Below, one piece after another: positions 1 to 7,852 of a stretch of DNA of 64,000 nucleotides (the first letter of the stretch is position 1; each line of letters begins with the position of its first letter). The translations under genes were made by a program, and so were the position numbers. Source of the DNA: a bacterium SCSIO 12827 (GTDB lineage: Bacteria > Pseudomonadota > Alphaproteobacteria > Rhodospirillales > Casp-alpha2). The notes beneath the pieces were generated by a model. That model ran no database searches, was not told the origin of the DNA, and saw only the letters and a list, made by a program, of their open reading frames with translations. The stretch lies in assembly GCA_024397995.1 (NCBI GenBank), contig CP073746.1:2232001-2296000 (forward strand). The letters are read 5' to 3'.

Positions 1-597
1 GCCGAGCGCCAGTCCCGCCACGATCAGCCAGAAATCCGCGCGCGCCAATCCGCGAAAAGCGAACACGGCGACATCGCGCCATCCGGCGTCGCCGCCCAGG
101 TCGGACAGACGGGCGACCTGGGTTTCGCCCTCGGGCACGCCGCCAAGCACCAACGGCAAGGCCGCGCTGATCGTGCCGCCGAGGGCGGCCGCGCCCCCCA
201 GCCACATCCACAAGACATCCCCCGCCTCGGCCATCGTGTGATAGCCGACGGCCAGGAAGAAAGCCGCGTGGACAACCCAATCCGTGAAATCATCGAAGGC
301 GGCGCCGAACCGCGACCCCATGCCGCGGAGGCGGGCCAGTTCGCCGTCACAGTAGTCGAACAGGTAATAAAGAAAGAACATCCCCGCACCCAGCACCTGC
401 ACGACCGGCGAGCCGAACGCGAAGCAGGCGGCGGCGGCCAGACCGGAGGCCAGGCCCAAGCTGGTCGCCTGATTGGGTGTCATGCCGAATGCGGCCAGGC
501 GCGGCGTCGTTGCCCGCGACAGCATGCGGATCAGGGGGAGTTGCGACATCACCGCGCGGGCGTGCGACGACGGCAGATCATGTTCCGTGGGTGTCAT
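1..597 (-). CDS. CDP-alcohol phosphatidyltransferase family protein (partial, C-terminus beyond left edge)
   Basis: Open reading frame that begins at an ATG (595-597) and runs off the left edge, so at least 199 codons are visible. It is an integral membrane enzyme of the CDP-alcohol phosphatidyltransferase family, which moves a phosphatidyl or related group from a CDP-activated donor to an alcohol in phospholipid or inositol-lipid synthesis. The family signature DG-x2-AR-x8-G-x3-D-x3-D is complete: D84-G85, A88-R89, G98, D102 and D106, preceded by D81. Hydrophobic segments flank it. An AGGA lies about 8 bases before the start. The substrate cannot be told from the fragment. Confidence 0.85.
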   Translation of the reverse strand, partial: MTPTEHDLPSSHARAVMSQLPLIRMLSRATTPRLAAFGMTPNQATSLGLASGLAAAACFAFGSPVVQVLGAGMFFLYYLFDYCDGELARLRGMGSRFGAAFDDFTDWVVHAAFFLAVGYHTMAEAGDVLWMWLGGAAALGGTISAALPLVLGGVPEGETQVARLSDLGGDAGWRDVAVFAFRGLARADFWLIVAGLALG

Positions 598-719
598 GGC
601 ATGTCCTGTGGCGCGGCGGCATTACCGAACCCTGACCGCGCGTGCTCTCTCGTGCCAAAGGCGACGAAAAAGGTCAAGCCTGCCGAACGGCAGCCCCCTG
701 CAATCACATGAACGGGAAA

Positions 720-1061
720 TCAGAAGCGGGCGCGGAACGCGGCAAACAGGCTGCGGAATACATTGCGGAACAGATTGCCGGCATGGAAACCTTCGGCCAG
801 ACCGCTGTCCAGTTTCTCTGCCAAATCTTCCGGCTTCGCACTGCGCAATTCATCGGCCAACTGGCCGCCGCGAGCAAGGTTCACGGCTTTGTGACCGCCG
901 CCAAGATCAACCGTGGACAGGTCAACCCGATCTTCGACCGTGCGCCCGCCCAAGGATTGCGCCGGATTTTCCATCGCCTGACGCGCCTCGCGCATCAGCT
1001 TTTCGCCGAGCGTGGTTGGGCGCGGCAACGCCGCAGCGGAATTGTGAACTTGGCTCACCAT
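720..1061 (-). CDS. hypothetical protein, 113 aa
   Basis: Small soluble-looking protein of 113 residues with a mid-region rich in Asp and Gly (DLSTVDLGGGHKAVNLARGG) and a basic aromatic C-terminus (RNVFRSLFAAFRARF). No signal peptide, membrane segment or recognisable domain. It lies downstream of no other gene on this strand and 122 bases before the phosphatidyltransferase, so it could be its upstream operon partner. The start lacks a clear Shine-Dalgarno sequence. An overlapping plus-strand frame (642-1094) was judged less protein-like. I do not recognise the family. Confidence 0.5.
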   Translation of the reverse strand: MVSQVHNSAAALPRPTTLGEKLMREARQAMENPAQSLGGRTVEDRVDLSTVDLGGGHKAVNLARGGQLADELRSAKPEDLAEKLDSGLAEGFHAGNLFRNVFRSLFAAFRARF

Positions 1062-1162
1062 GAGTTGAGCATACGCCGGTCGGGGTTAAATTGACACGGG
1101 ATTCACGTTCCCCAATCATCCTGACAGGCAACCAGGCCAGTCAGGTAATCGGGAACGTATCC

Positions 1163-1909
1163 ATGAAACATCTTATATTCACTGTCCTGGCCCTCGCTGT
1201 GACGCTCGTCACCGCAAGTTCCGTCCCGGCCCAAGACAGAAAGCCCGTGGTTGTCGAACTGTTCACGTCGCAGGGCTGCTATTCCTGCCCGCCGGCGGAG
1301 GCATACCTGGGTGAACTGGCCGACCGCGCGGACGTCGTCGCCCTGGAATTCCACGTCGATTACTGGGACAGCCTGAATTACATGTGGCACGGCCAGTGGA
1401 AGGATCCGTTCTCGGCGCCGGAACACACGCAACGCCAGCGCCTCTATAACGTCGCCATTCGCGGCCAATCGGGCGTCTACACGCCACAAATGATCATCGA
1501 CGGCCAGCTTGAGGGCGTGGGGTCGCACCGCGGCAAGATCGGCGATCTCATGAACCAAGCAGCAAAGTCAGAGGGCAAATTGACCGTCACCGTCACGGCC
1601 CAGGGCGGCCGGTTTCAGGCATTGGTCTCCGAAGGGGCCGCCGGTGTGGCCGACATCATCCTCGTCCGTTTTCAGGACCGCGCCGAAACGATGGTCCAGA
1701 AGGGCGAAAACCACGGCAAGGTGCTGATCAGCCGCCATATCGTACGCGAGACCCGAAAACTGGGGTCTTGGCGCGGCGCGCAGACGGCCCTCGACCTGCC
1801 CGCCGACGCGGCCCGCGGTGACGGCATGGGCTGCGCGGTCCTGGTTCAAGCCCCGAACCACGGCCCAATCCTGGGTGCCGCCATCTGCCCCAAGGGCCCG
1901 TTATCCTAG
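1163..1909 (+). CDS. DUF1223 family secreted protein, thioredoxin-like
   Basis: Protein of 248 residues matching the DUF1223 family, periplasmic proteins with a thioredoxin-like fold and unknown reaction. I chose the ATG at 1163 rather than the upstream in-frame start at 1091 because it opens directly into a signal peptide (residues 1-23, ending VPAQ). The conserved block ELFTSQGCYSCPPAE carries a CxxC pair at C39 and C42, and further family blocks follow (EFHVDYWD, YTPQMIIDG). The CxxC suggests a disulfide or redox role in the periplasm, which is inference. It is followed 33 bases later by a lipoprotein gene on the same strand. Confidence 0.85.
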   Translation: MKHLIFTVLALAVTLVTASSVPAQDRKPVVVELFTSQGCYSCPPAEAYLGELADRADVVALEFHVDYWDSLNYMWHGQWKDPFSAPEHTQRQRLYNVAIRGQSGVYTPQMIIDGQLEGVGSHRGKIGDLMNQAAKSEGKLTVTVTAQGGRFQALVSEGAAGVADIILVRFQDRAETMVQKGENHGKVLISRHIVRETRKLGSWRGAQTALDLPADAARGDGMGCAVLVQAPNHGPILGAAICPKGPLS

Positions 1910-1942
1910 AACCGCCGGTTCGGCGTGCCTATATGTCGGCGC

Positions 1943-2500
1943 ATGACCGAATATCTTCACCGCACCGCCCTGGCCGCCCCTGCCGCACTTTTGACCGCGC
2001 TTTTTCTGTCTGCCTGCGCAACCGCGCCGGAACACAGCCTGACCTTTCAAGACATGCAGGCCCGACAGACGGCGATCCAGGCTGTTCTGGCGGCGGGTGA
2101 CATCGACACGCCCCGTCCTTGGAACAGCCCCGACGGCGCCACGGGCACGGCCACTCTTGTCGGCCTCCCGGATGCGGAAGGCTGTCGCCAGGTCAAAACA
2201 GTGGGCCCTGGCGGTGCGATTACCGATACCTGGTGCCCCACGCCCCATGGATTCTGGGTTCATCCGGATGAACTGTTCTACCGCAACGCGACGGGGCGCG
2301 AGACCTATGGCGGCGCCGTGCGCTCGCGGGACGGCGCCGACGGCGTGAAGGCAGTGACCACCCCCGCAGACACCCGGCCCGATCAGATCGACTGCCTGCG
2401 TCTGCTGCGCGAGGAACAACGCCTTGCCGACGACGGACGCGAAGGGGCCGCCCGCGCCAAGCGTCGGGCATTCCACGACTGCCTGAAGCGAAGCCGCTAA
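1943..2500 (+). CDS. putative lipoprotein of unknown function
   Basis: Protein of 185 residues with a lipoprotein signal peptide: a hydrophobic segment ending in the lipobox LSAC, with the lipidated Cys at position 25. The start at 1943 places the signal peptide at the N-terminus; an in-frame codon at 1925 would add six residues. The mature part has four further Cys (DAEGCRQV, TWCPTP, IDCLRL, HDCLKR), possibly two disulfides. No domain recognised. It ends four bases before the convergent CoA-transferase gene. Confidence 0.75.
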   Translation: MTEYLHRTALAAPAALLTALFLSACATAPEHSLTFQDMQARQTAIQAVLAAGDIDTPRPWNSPDGATGTATLVGLPDAEGCRQVKTVGPGGAITDTWCPTPHGFWVHPDELFYRNATGRETYGGAVRSRDGADGVKAVTTPADTRPDQIDCLRLLREEQRLADDGREGAARAKRRAFHDCLKRSR

Positions 2501-2504
2501 AGGC

Positions 2505-3695
2505 TCAGGCCGGCTTCACCTTGGCCGCGTAATCGTCGGCGTCGGCAACATCCCAGCCCAGCACGTCCTTGAGAACCTCCGCCGTCTGCTGACCTAACGT
2601 CGGCGGGGCGGTGCGCACGCTGACCGGCGTTTCCGACAGCTTGAGCGGCGAGCCGATGATGCGCTCGCGGCCGATGGTCGCGTGCTCGACCTCGACCACC
2701 ATATCGCGGGCATGCACTTCCGGCGCTTCCAAAACCTCGTCAACCGTGCGGATGGCGCCCGCGGGCAGGCCCGCCGCATGCAGATCGACCAGCCAATCAT
2801 CGCGGCCTTTGGTGCGGAACGCGGCTTCCATGATCTCGTAAAGCGCGACGCGGTTTTCGGCCCGTGCCCGGTTGGTCGCAAAACGCGGATCGTCGGCCAT
2901 GTCCGGATGGCCCAAGGCGGCCGCCAGCTTGCGGAACTGGCGGTCGGCGCCGATCGCCAGCGCCAGCGGATGGTCCGCCGTGTCGAACGGCCGGTAGGGA
3001 CAGACCGAGGGATGGTCGTTGCCGAGTCTCTGAGGCCGGTCGCCGGTCATCAGATAAGCCGCCCCCTGGTTGGCCAGCAGCGCCACGGCGCTGTCCAACA
3101 ATGCGATGTCCACATGCTGCCCCTTGCCGGTCCGTTCCCGGTGAAACAGGGCCGCGAGCACGCCCGCAACCGCGTCCTGGCCCGCGACCATGTCGGTCAC
3201 GGCGGCGCCGACCTTCATGGGCGGCTGGTCGGCGCCGCCGATCAGGGACATCAGACCGCTTTCCGCCTGGATCAGGAAATCGTATCCGGCGCGTTCCGCG
3301 GCCGGCCCCGTGCGCCCATAACCGGACACGGCACAATAGATCAGCCCCGGATTATCCACGCGGAGTTGCTCGTACCCCAGGCCGTATTTCTCCATGGCGC
3401 CGCGCCGCAGGTTTTCGACCACGATGTCGCTTTTCAATGCCAGATCACGGGCGATGGCCCTGCCCTCTTCCGTTTTCAGGTCGATGATGATGCTCTGCTT
3501 GTTGCGGTTGGTAACCTGGAAATAGGCGCTTTCACCGGCCTCGAACGGCGGGCCGAAATGGCGCACGTCGTCGCCTTCCGGGCTTTCCACCTTGATAACC
3601 TCGGCCCCCAGGTCGCCCAAGATCATGGCGCACCAGGGCCCGGCGAGAACACGCGAGAAGTCGAGAACGCGGATACCGTCGAGGGGTCCGGCCAT
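2505..3695 (-). CDS. CaiB/BaiF family (class III) CoA-transferase
   Basis: Protein of 396 residues, normal for the family, which moves CoA between acyl-CoA esters and free carboxylic acids. The N-terminus is typical (GIRVLDFSRVLAGPWC, LGAEVIKVE), as is the block GKGQHVDIALLDSA, whose Asp corresponds to the covalent-intermediate Asp of formyl-CoA transferase. The ATG at 3695 was chosen because GGAGG lies about 10 bases upstream and the homologous N-terminus starts there; the upstream extension is not protein-like. It lies 13 bases after the acyl-CoA dehydrogenase gene and is probably cotranscribed with it. The acid substrate is not identifiable. Confidence 0.9.
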   Translation of the reverse strand: MAGPLDGIRVLDFSRVLAGPWCAMILGDLGAEVIKVESPEGDDVRHFGPPFEAGESAYFQVTNRNKQSIIIDLKTEEGRAIARDLALKSDIVVENLRRGAMEKYGLGYEQLRVDNPGLIYCAVSGYGRTGPAAERAGYDFLIQAESGLMSLIGGADQPPMKVGAAVTDMVAGQDAVAGVLAALFHRERTGKGQHVDIALLDSAVALLANQGAAYLMTGDRPQRLGNDHPSVCPYRPFDTADHPLALAIGADRQFRKLAAALGHPDMADDPRFATNRARAENRVALYEIMEAAFRTKGRDDWLVDLHAAGLPAGAIRTVDEVLEAPEVHARDMVVEVEHATIGRERIIGSPLKLSETPVSVRTAPPTLGQQTAEVLKDVLGWDVADADDYAAKVKPA

Positions 3696-3708
3696 AATTC
3701 TGTCCTCC

Positions 3709-4869
3709 CTAGCGCCGCTGGTCGAAGCGGCGGCCGACCAGGGCGGCGGCGATGTTGACCTTTTGAATATCGATGGCGCCGCCGGCAATGCCCCAGCCCC
3801 AGCCGTCTCGCATGCGGCGTTCCATATCGAATTCCTTGGAATAACCGTAGGCACCCATGACCTGCATGGCCGCCCCGGTGACGTCGCGCACCATCTCGTT
3901 GGCAAAGCATTTGGCGAGGGAAGAATCGAGGATCGACGGCAGGCCATCGGCGGCGTTCTGCGCCGCCCGCCAGATCAGCAAGCGCGAGGCCTCGCAGCGC
4001 AGGGCCATTTCCGCCAGCTTCATCTGCACTGCCTGGAACTCGACCAGCGGCTTGCCGAACTGCTTGCGCTCCTGAACATAGGCGAGCGCCTCGTCCAGTG
4101 CCGACTGAGCGATGCCCAGGCACATCGTGGCATTGCCGCAGCGTTCCAGATCAAAGGCCTCCATCAACTGCTTAAAGCCGCCGGCGGGGACGATCAGGTT
4201 TGCTTCCGGAACCTCGACGTTGTCGAAGAAGATGTCGGCCGACGGCACGCCGCGGAACCCCATAAGCCGTTCGCGTGCACCGAAGCTAAGCCCTTTGGCG
4301 TCCTTTTCCACCAACACCGCGCCGATACCCTTGGCGCCGGGGGCGTCGGACAGCTTGCAGTAGACCACGTAGGCATCGGCATGGCCGCCGCCTGAACACC
4401 AGCGCTTCTGACCGTTGAGGACGATCTTTCCACCCTTGATCTCGGCCCGGGTCTTCAGATCGGTCAAGGCCGACCCGGCCTCGGGCTCGGACATGGCCAC
4501 GGCGACGACCATCTCGCCAGCACAGACCTTGGGCACGATCTGCTTGGCGAGGTCCGCCTGAGCGAAGTGCTCGACCGCGCGCACCGGGCCGACGGAGCTT
4601 TCGAAGATGGGAAAGGCGACGGCGGGCGAGACCTTGGCGAATTCCTCCAGCACGATCAGGGCTTCGAGATTACCAAGGCCCAGCCCCCCCAGGTCTTCCG
4701 ACACGTTGACGCCGAGAAAACCCATTTCCGCGTAGCGCTTGATCCATTCGGCGGGCAGCGCCTTGTCTTCCTGTTCAAGGGTGCGGGCGACTTCGCGCAT
4801 TTCGCCCTGGGCAAAGGCGCGGGCGGCTTCCTGCAGCTGGCGCTGGTCGTCGGTCAGTCGAAAATCCAC
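3709..4869 (-). CDS. acyl-CoA dehydrogenase family protein
   Basis: FAD-dependent acyl-CoA dehydrogenase of 386 residues, predicted to introduce a 2,3-double bond into an acyl-CoA. The GTG at 4869 is the best start: AAGGAG lies 9 bases upstream and it gives the usual family N-terminus DFRLTDDQRQLQEAARAFA. Family blocks are present (VAMSEPEAGSALTDLKT; RKQFGKPLVEFQAVQMKLAEM cannot be longer quoted, near residues 275-295; AYGYSKEFDMERRMRD). Where many members carry a catalytic Glu in a YEGT motif this protein reads GIAGGA, so the base must lie elsewhere or the activity differs. First gene of a likely two-gene operon with the CaiB-type transferase. Confidence 0.9.
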   Translation of the reverse strand: MDFRLTDDQRQLQEAARAFAQGEMREVARTLEQEDKALPAEWIKRYAEMGFLGVNVSEDLGGLGLGNLEALIVLEEFAKVSPAVAFPIFESSVGPVRAVEHFAQADLAKQIVPKVCAGEMVVAVAMSEPEAGSALTDLKTRAEIKGGKIVLNGQKRWCSGGGHADAYVVYCKLSDAPGAKGIGAVLVEKDAKGLSFGARERLMGFRGVPSADIFFDNVEVPEANLIVPAGGFKQLMEAFDLERCGNATMCLGIAQSALDEALAYVQERKQFGKPLVEFQAVQMKLAEMALRCEASRLLIWRAAQNAADGLPSILDSSLAKCFANEMVRDVTGAAMQVMGAYGYSKEFDMERRMRDGWGWGIAGGAIDIQKVNIAAALVGRRFDQRR

Positions 4870-4963
4870 GGTACATATCTCCTTTGCCGGTTGACCCTGG
4901 GAGCCCGTCACATGGCCGGACCGAATGGGCACGGCAAAGTGCACAGCGCCAAGCCGGAAGTAA

Positions 4964-4989
4964 ATGAAACTTCATTTCATTTGATGAAA
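4964..4989. promoter_or_regulatory. three-part ATGAAA/TTTCAT repeat, candidate operator
   Basis: ATGAAA (4964-4969), TTTCAT (4975-4980) and ATGAAA (4984-4989) form two overlapping inverted repeats with 5- and 3-base spacers. They lie about 95 bases upstream of the acyl-CoA dehydrogenase start, in an AT-rich patch. Spacing and symmetry suit a dimeric repressor; the regulator is unknown. Confidence 0.4.
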
Positions 4990-5041
4990 CACCCGACACG
5001 GACACCGTCGGACCCGAAACGCCAAGGTGAATGCGGGATGC

Positions 5042-5080
5042 TGAAAACGAAAGAGCCCCCCCGGGATGTCCCGGGGGAGC
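5042..5080 (-). terminator. rho-independent terminator
   Basis: On the minus strand a 9-bp GC stem, arms at 5058-5066 and 5069-5077, is followed by TCTTTCGTTTTC. It lies about 100 bases downstream of the small gene at 5178-5480 and upstream of the acyl-CoA operon, separating the two. Confidence 0.75.
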
Positions 5081-5177
5081 TCAGCCGTGCCTTCAGAACG
5101 TCTCCAAGGGTTTAGACAAGACCGCCCCGTGGGACGGTGATTTGCCACCCCCCCCAAACACTGGGGGAGCAAGAGTG

Positions 5178-5480
5178 TCAGGCAACATCGTTGACGACAT
5201 TGCCCCTGGCGCCACCGGCATTGCTGCCGGCGTCGGTAGGCGTGTTCGCGGAGTCTTTTCCGCGGTCTTCACCAGAGGAGTTGCTGTCCTGAGACGGCTG
5301 AGTGGCCGCCGAAGGAGAGGTCGATTCTTCGAGTGATTGCCGTTCCTCAGAACGGAAACCACTCTCGACAGCTTCCTCGACCTCTTGTCGAGTTTGTTGA
5401 AGCAGATTCTCGGTACTTTGAGAAACCTGTTTCGCAAGCGTCAAAGGAAATGACGCGAGATTTGAAGCTTGATCAATCAT
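5178..5480 (-). CDS. hypothetical protein, 100 aa
   Basis: Small hydrophilic protein. The ATG at 5480 (MIDQASNLASFPLTLAKQVS) follows GGAGAAACGCT, a good ribosome-binding site; an upstream in-frame start is less likely. The first half is predicted amphipathic helix with many Gln and Glu (ENLLQQTRQEVEEAVES). The second half is a low-complexity Ser/Asp/Gly tail and probably disordered. It stands alone, with an AT-rich upstream region and a terminator downstream, so it is probably monocistronic. Family not recognised. Confidence 0.6.
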   Translation of the reverse strand: MIDQASNLASFPLTLAKQVSQSTENLLQQTRQEVEEAVESGFRSEERQSLEESTSPSAATQPSQDSNSSGEDRGKDSANTPTDAGSNAGGARGNVVNDVA

Positions 5481-5713
5481 AGCGTTTCTCCGCTCTGAAT
5501 TGCGACGTTCTGTCAGCACCTAAAATATGGCACAAGAAAAGGCAAAAATAAATACTATAGAGGAATCGGGGATGCTCACCCCATTACCCCTTGAAAGCAC
5601 AAGGTTAATAGACCAAGGGCCGCGCTGACAAAGGGCTGCGGAAAGGTTCCGTCCCACCAAAAACGTGCGGAATCAGGAACTGAAGGGTACCGGCGCCACC
5701 TTAGGGCACGGCC

Positions 5714-6463
5714 TCAGGCGGATGCCTTCGCGCGGTAGCCCAACACTCTTTCGGCGAAATCCGGATAGGTTCCGGCGACCTCGCGGCCGATTTTTGCGCG
5801 CAGGATGTCCAGCCGCTCAGGTTCCGGTTCCGGCGTGGTCGGCACGCTATCGGGCACGTCGAAATCGAAGCCCGTGTTATCACGGACTTCCTCGACGCTA
5901 TGCCCCGGATGAACGCTTTCCAGACGGAACCGCCCCCGCACCCGGTCGAACGACATGACGCAAAGTTCCGTGACCAGGGCATGCGGCCCGCCGGGGCGGT
6001 GCACGTCGGGCGGGCTGATGCCCGGCGCGCTGATGAAATCGACCTTGTCGACGAACACCCGGCGCGAGTGTTCCGGGCGGAACAGAATGACACGCGGTAC
6101 GGTGAAGTACATGTAGGCCGACCCGAACGACCCCGGGAACCGACGGTCGAGTGACGGATAGGCGCCGGTACCGACCAGATTCAAGTTGGCCTGGCCGTCG
6201 ATCTGCACCCCACCTAAGAAGAACACGTCGATGCGCCCCTGCCCGGCCGCGTCGAACAGTTCACGCCCCCCGTCCGTGAACGGGTTGTTGGTGATGCCGT
6301 GGATCAGCGACACGCGGAAGGCGCCGCCGGTCAATTCGCGCTGCAACAGGGCGGCGGCGCCGGGAATGGGCGAGGCCGCGCCGATGGCGCCGTTGCCGCG
6401 TTCCGGCAGCAGGCGGGTGATGACGGAAATCAGGAATTCTTCTGAGGAATAGGCTTCGCTCAC
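5714..6463 (-). CDS. CoA-transferase family, beta-type subunit (IpdB-like)
   Basis: Protein of 249 residues of the class I (glutaconate/IpdAB type) CoA-transferase beta subunits. The GTG at 6463 was chosen because it overlaps the stop of the alpha gene by four bases (GTGA), implying translational coupling. Catalytically active transferases carry a Glu in an ENG-like motif near residue 50 of this subunit; here the equivalent stretch reads AASPIPGAA, without Glu. IpdAB-type CoA hydrolases also lack that Glu, so the pair may be a ring- or CoA-ester hydrolase rather than a transferase. That assignment is inference. Confidence 0.8.
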   Translation of the reverse strand: MSEAYSSEEFLISVITRLLPERGNGAIGAASPIPGAAALLQRELTGGAFRVSLIHGITNNPFTDGGRELFDAAGQGRIDVFFLGGVQIDGQANLNLVGTGAYPSLDRRFPGSFGSAYMYFTVPRVILFRPEHSRRVFVDKVDFISAPGISPPDVHRPGGPHALVTELCVMSFDRVRGRFRLESVHPGHSVEEVRDNTGFDFDVPDSVPTTPEPEPERLDILRAKIGREVAGTYPDFAERVLGYRAKASA

Positions 6464-7284
6464 GACGCTGCCTCCGCCTGATGCCCTAGAACCTCGCGCT
6501 TGAGATAGGCGTCGAAACCTTCTTGGCTGCGCGCTTCCTTGGCATAGGCACGGATATGGTCCATGTCGATGGGGTAGCATCCGGCGAGTCCCAGGGGCTT
6601 CGCCCCTTCCCTCACCTGGGCGGTGGCGCTGATGTACATGGCGGGAATGGTGCCCGCCGCCAGCACGGGATCTGCGGTCAGGTCACCGTCGTGAATGTCC
6701 TCATACGTCGCCAAGGTCGTCTTGGCCGCATGAGCGATGGTGAACAACTCATGGCGCTTGCCGACCCAGACGTTACCGTACTTGTCGGCCAGCGGCGCAT
6801 GAACCAACGCCACGTCGGGCTTGATCGCCGGCAGCAGCAGAATCTTGCCGTTCCCCGCGCCCATGGGGTCGTCAACCACCTTCCAGTCGTCGCGGTATTT
6901 GACGATGTCGGAGCCGATGATGCCGCCCAAGGGCATGAACGGCACGCCCTTTTCCGAAGCCTGCAGGGCCGTGTGGATGGCCGGACAGGTGCTGTCCCGC
7001 ATTTTCAGGCTGCCGTCCTGCACCGCGCGGGTGAAACTGGGCGCCAAACCCGCCTCGCCCAGGCTGACCGCGGCCGCTTCCATCAGCCGGACGCAGCCGG
7101 CACCAATCAGCAGGTCCGCCGCCATGCCCGAAATCGGCACCGCCAGCACATGCAAGTCCTTGATCCCGCGGCGGATCAACGCACGGATCAGCGCCATGGG
7201 AACGAAGCTGTAATCAGGCGGCAAAGCCAATAGTGCCCCGTCAGGCACCTGTTCGGCGAGAGCGTCAACGTCAGGGATGGTCAT
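6460..7284 (-). CDS. CoA-transferase family, alpha-type subunit (IpdA-like)
   Basis: Protein of 274 residues, alpha partner of the class I CoA-transferase-like pair. The ATG at 7284 (MTIPDVDALAEQVPDGALLA) matches the family N-terminus. Typical blocks are present: LIRRGIKDLHVLAVP, IGAGCVRLMEA, and DVALVHAPLADKYGNVWVG. The last is the conserved core that contacts CoA in this family. It would form a heterodimer or heterotetramer with the downstream subunit, whose start overlaps its stop. Substrate unknown; nearby CaiB and acyl-CoA dehydrogenase genes suggest catabolism of an acyl-CoA. Confidence 0.85.
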   Translation of the reverse strand: MTIPDVDALAEQVPDGALLALPPDYSFVPMALIRALIRRGIKDLHVLAVPISGMAADLLIGAGCVRLMEAAAVSLGEAGLAPSFTRAVQDGSLKMRDSTCPAIHTALQASEKGVPFMPLGGIIGSDIVKYRDDWKVVDDPMGAGNGKILLLPAIKPDVALVHAPLADKYGNVWVGKRHELFTIAHAAKTTLATYEDIHDGDLTADPVLAAGTIPAMYISATAQVREGAKPLGLAGCYPIDMDHIRAYAKEARSQEGFDAYLKREVLGHQAEAAS

Positions 7285-7375
7285 GGCGGGCTGTCCGTCG
7301 GTGGATGAAGGACGCACAGGGTGTCACAGGGCCTTGGGTACGGTCAATTGCCCGCTATTTCAAAGGCCTGGCCTG

Positions 7376-7819
7376 TCAGGCAACCGTCACCGGTTGTCCC
7401 GCCTTTTTCCAGGCCTTCAGCCCACCGGCCAGCACCGCCACCTTGGTCAGGCCGTTCTTGCGCAGGATGCGGGCCGCGCGGGCCGACAACTGGTCGGTCT
7501 TGCACACCACCAGCACCGGGGTTTCGGCATATTCGGCAAGATCGGCCTTGATCTGCTTGATACGGCCCATGAGATCGATCAACGGCAGGTTCAGGGCGTC
7601 CTTGATATGCCCGTCCTTGCCGGTGAACTGGCTGGGAGAGCGCACATCGATGACCAACGTGTCCGGGTCTTGGTCAAGTTGCGCCTTGGCCGCATCCGGT
7701 TTCACGTAAGGCACACCCGCCATCCAGCGTGGCAACTGGCGGCCGATATAAAAGGCGATGACGATGAGCACAATGCTCATCATCGTGCGTTCGTCGATCT
7801 GAATGTTTGAAAAGTCCAT
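7376..7819 (-). CDS. membrane-anchored rhodanese-like protein
   Basis: Protein of 147 residues. An N-terminal hydrophobic segment (about 13-26) anchors it, followed by one rhodanese domain (about 37-145). The active-site loop is VVCKTDQLSARA, with the sulfur-carrying Cys at 106, so the domain is probably active. Other rhodanese features are DVRSPSQF and LAGGLKAWKKAG. Such proteins move sulfane sulfur or act in thiol redox reactions at the membrane; the partner is not evident. No strong ribosome-binding site precedes the ATG. The neighbouring pentapeptide gene lies 33 bases upstream on the same strand. Confidence 0.85.
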   Translation of the reverse strand: MDFSNIQIDERTMMSIVLIVIAFYIGRQLPRWMAGVPYVKPDAAKAQLDQDPDTLVIDVRSPSQFTGKDGHIKDALNLPLIDLMGRIKQIKADLAEYAETPVLVVCKTDQLSARAARILRKNGLTKVAVLAGGLKAWKKAGQPVTVA

Positions 7820-7852
7820 GGGGATAATTTCTACGGGCTCGTGGCGGGCGGA

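Noticed and set aside
642-1094. Plus-strand frame of 150 codons opposite the 113-residue gene
   Set aside because: Composition is Arg/Gln-rich with no domain and looks like the reverse of the minus-strand gene, which is the more protein-like reading.
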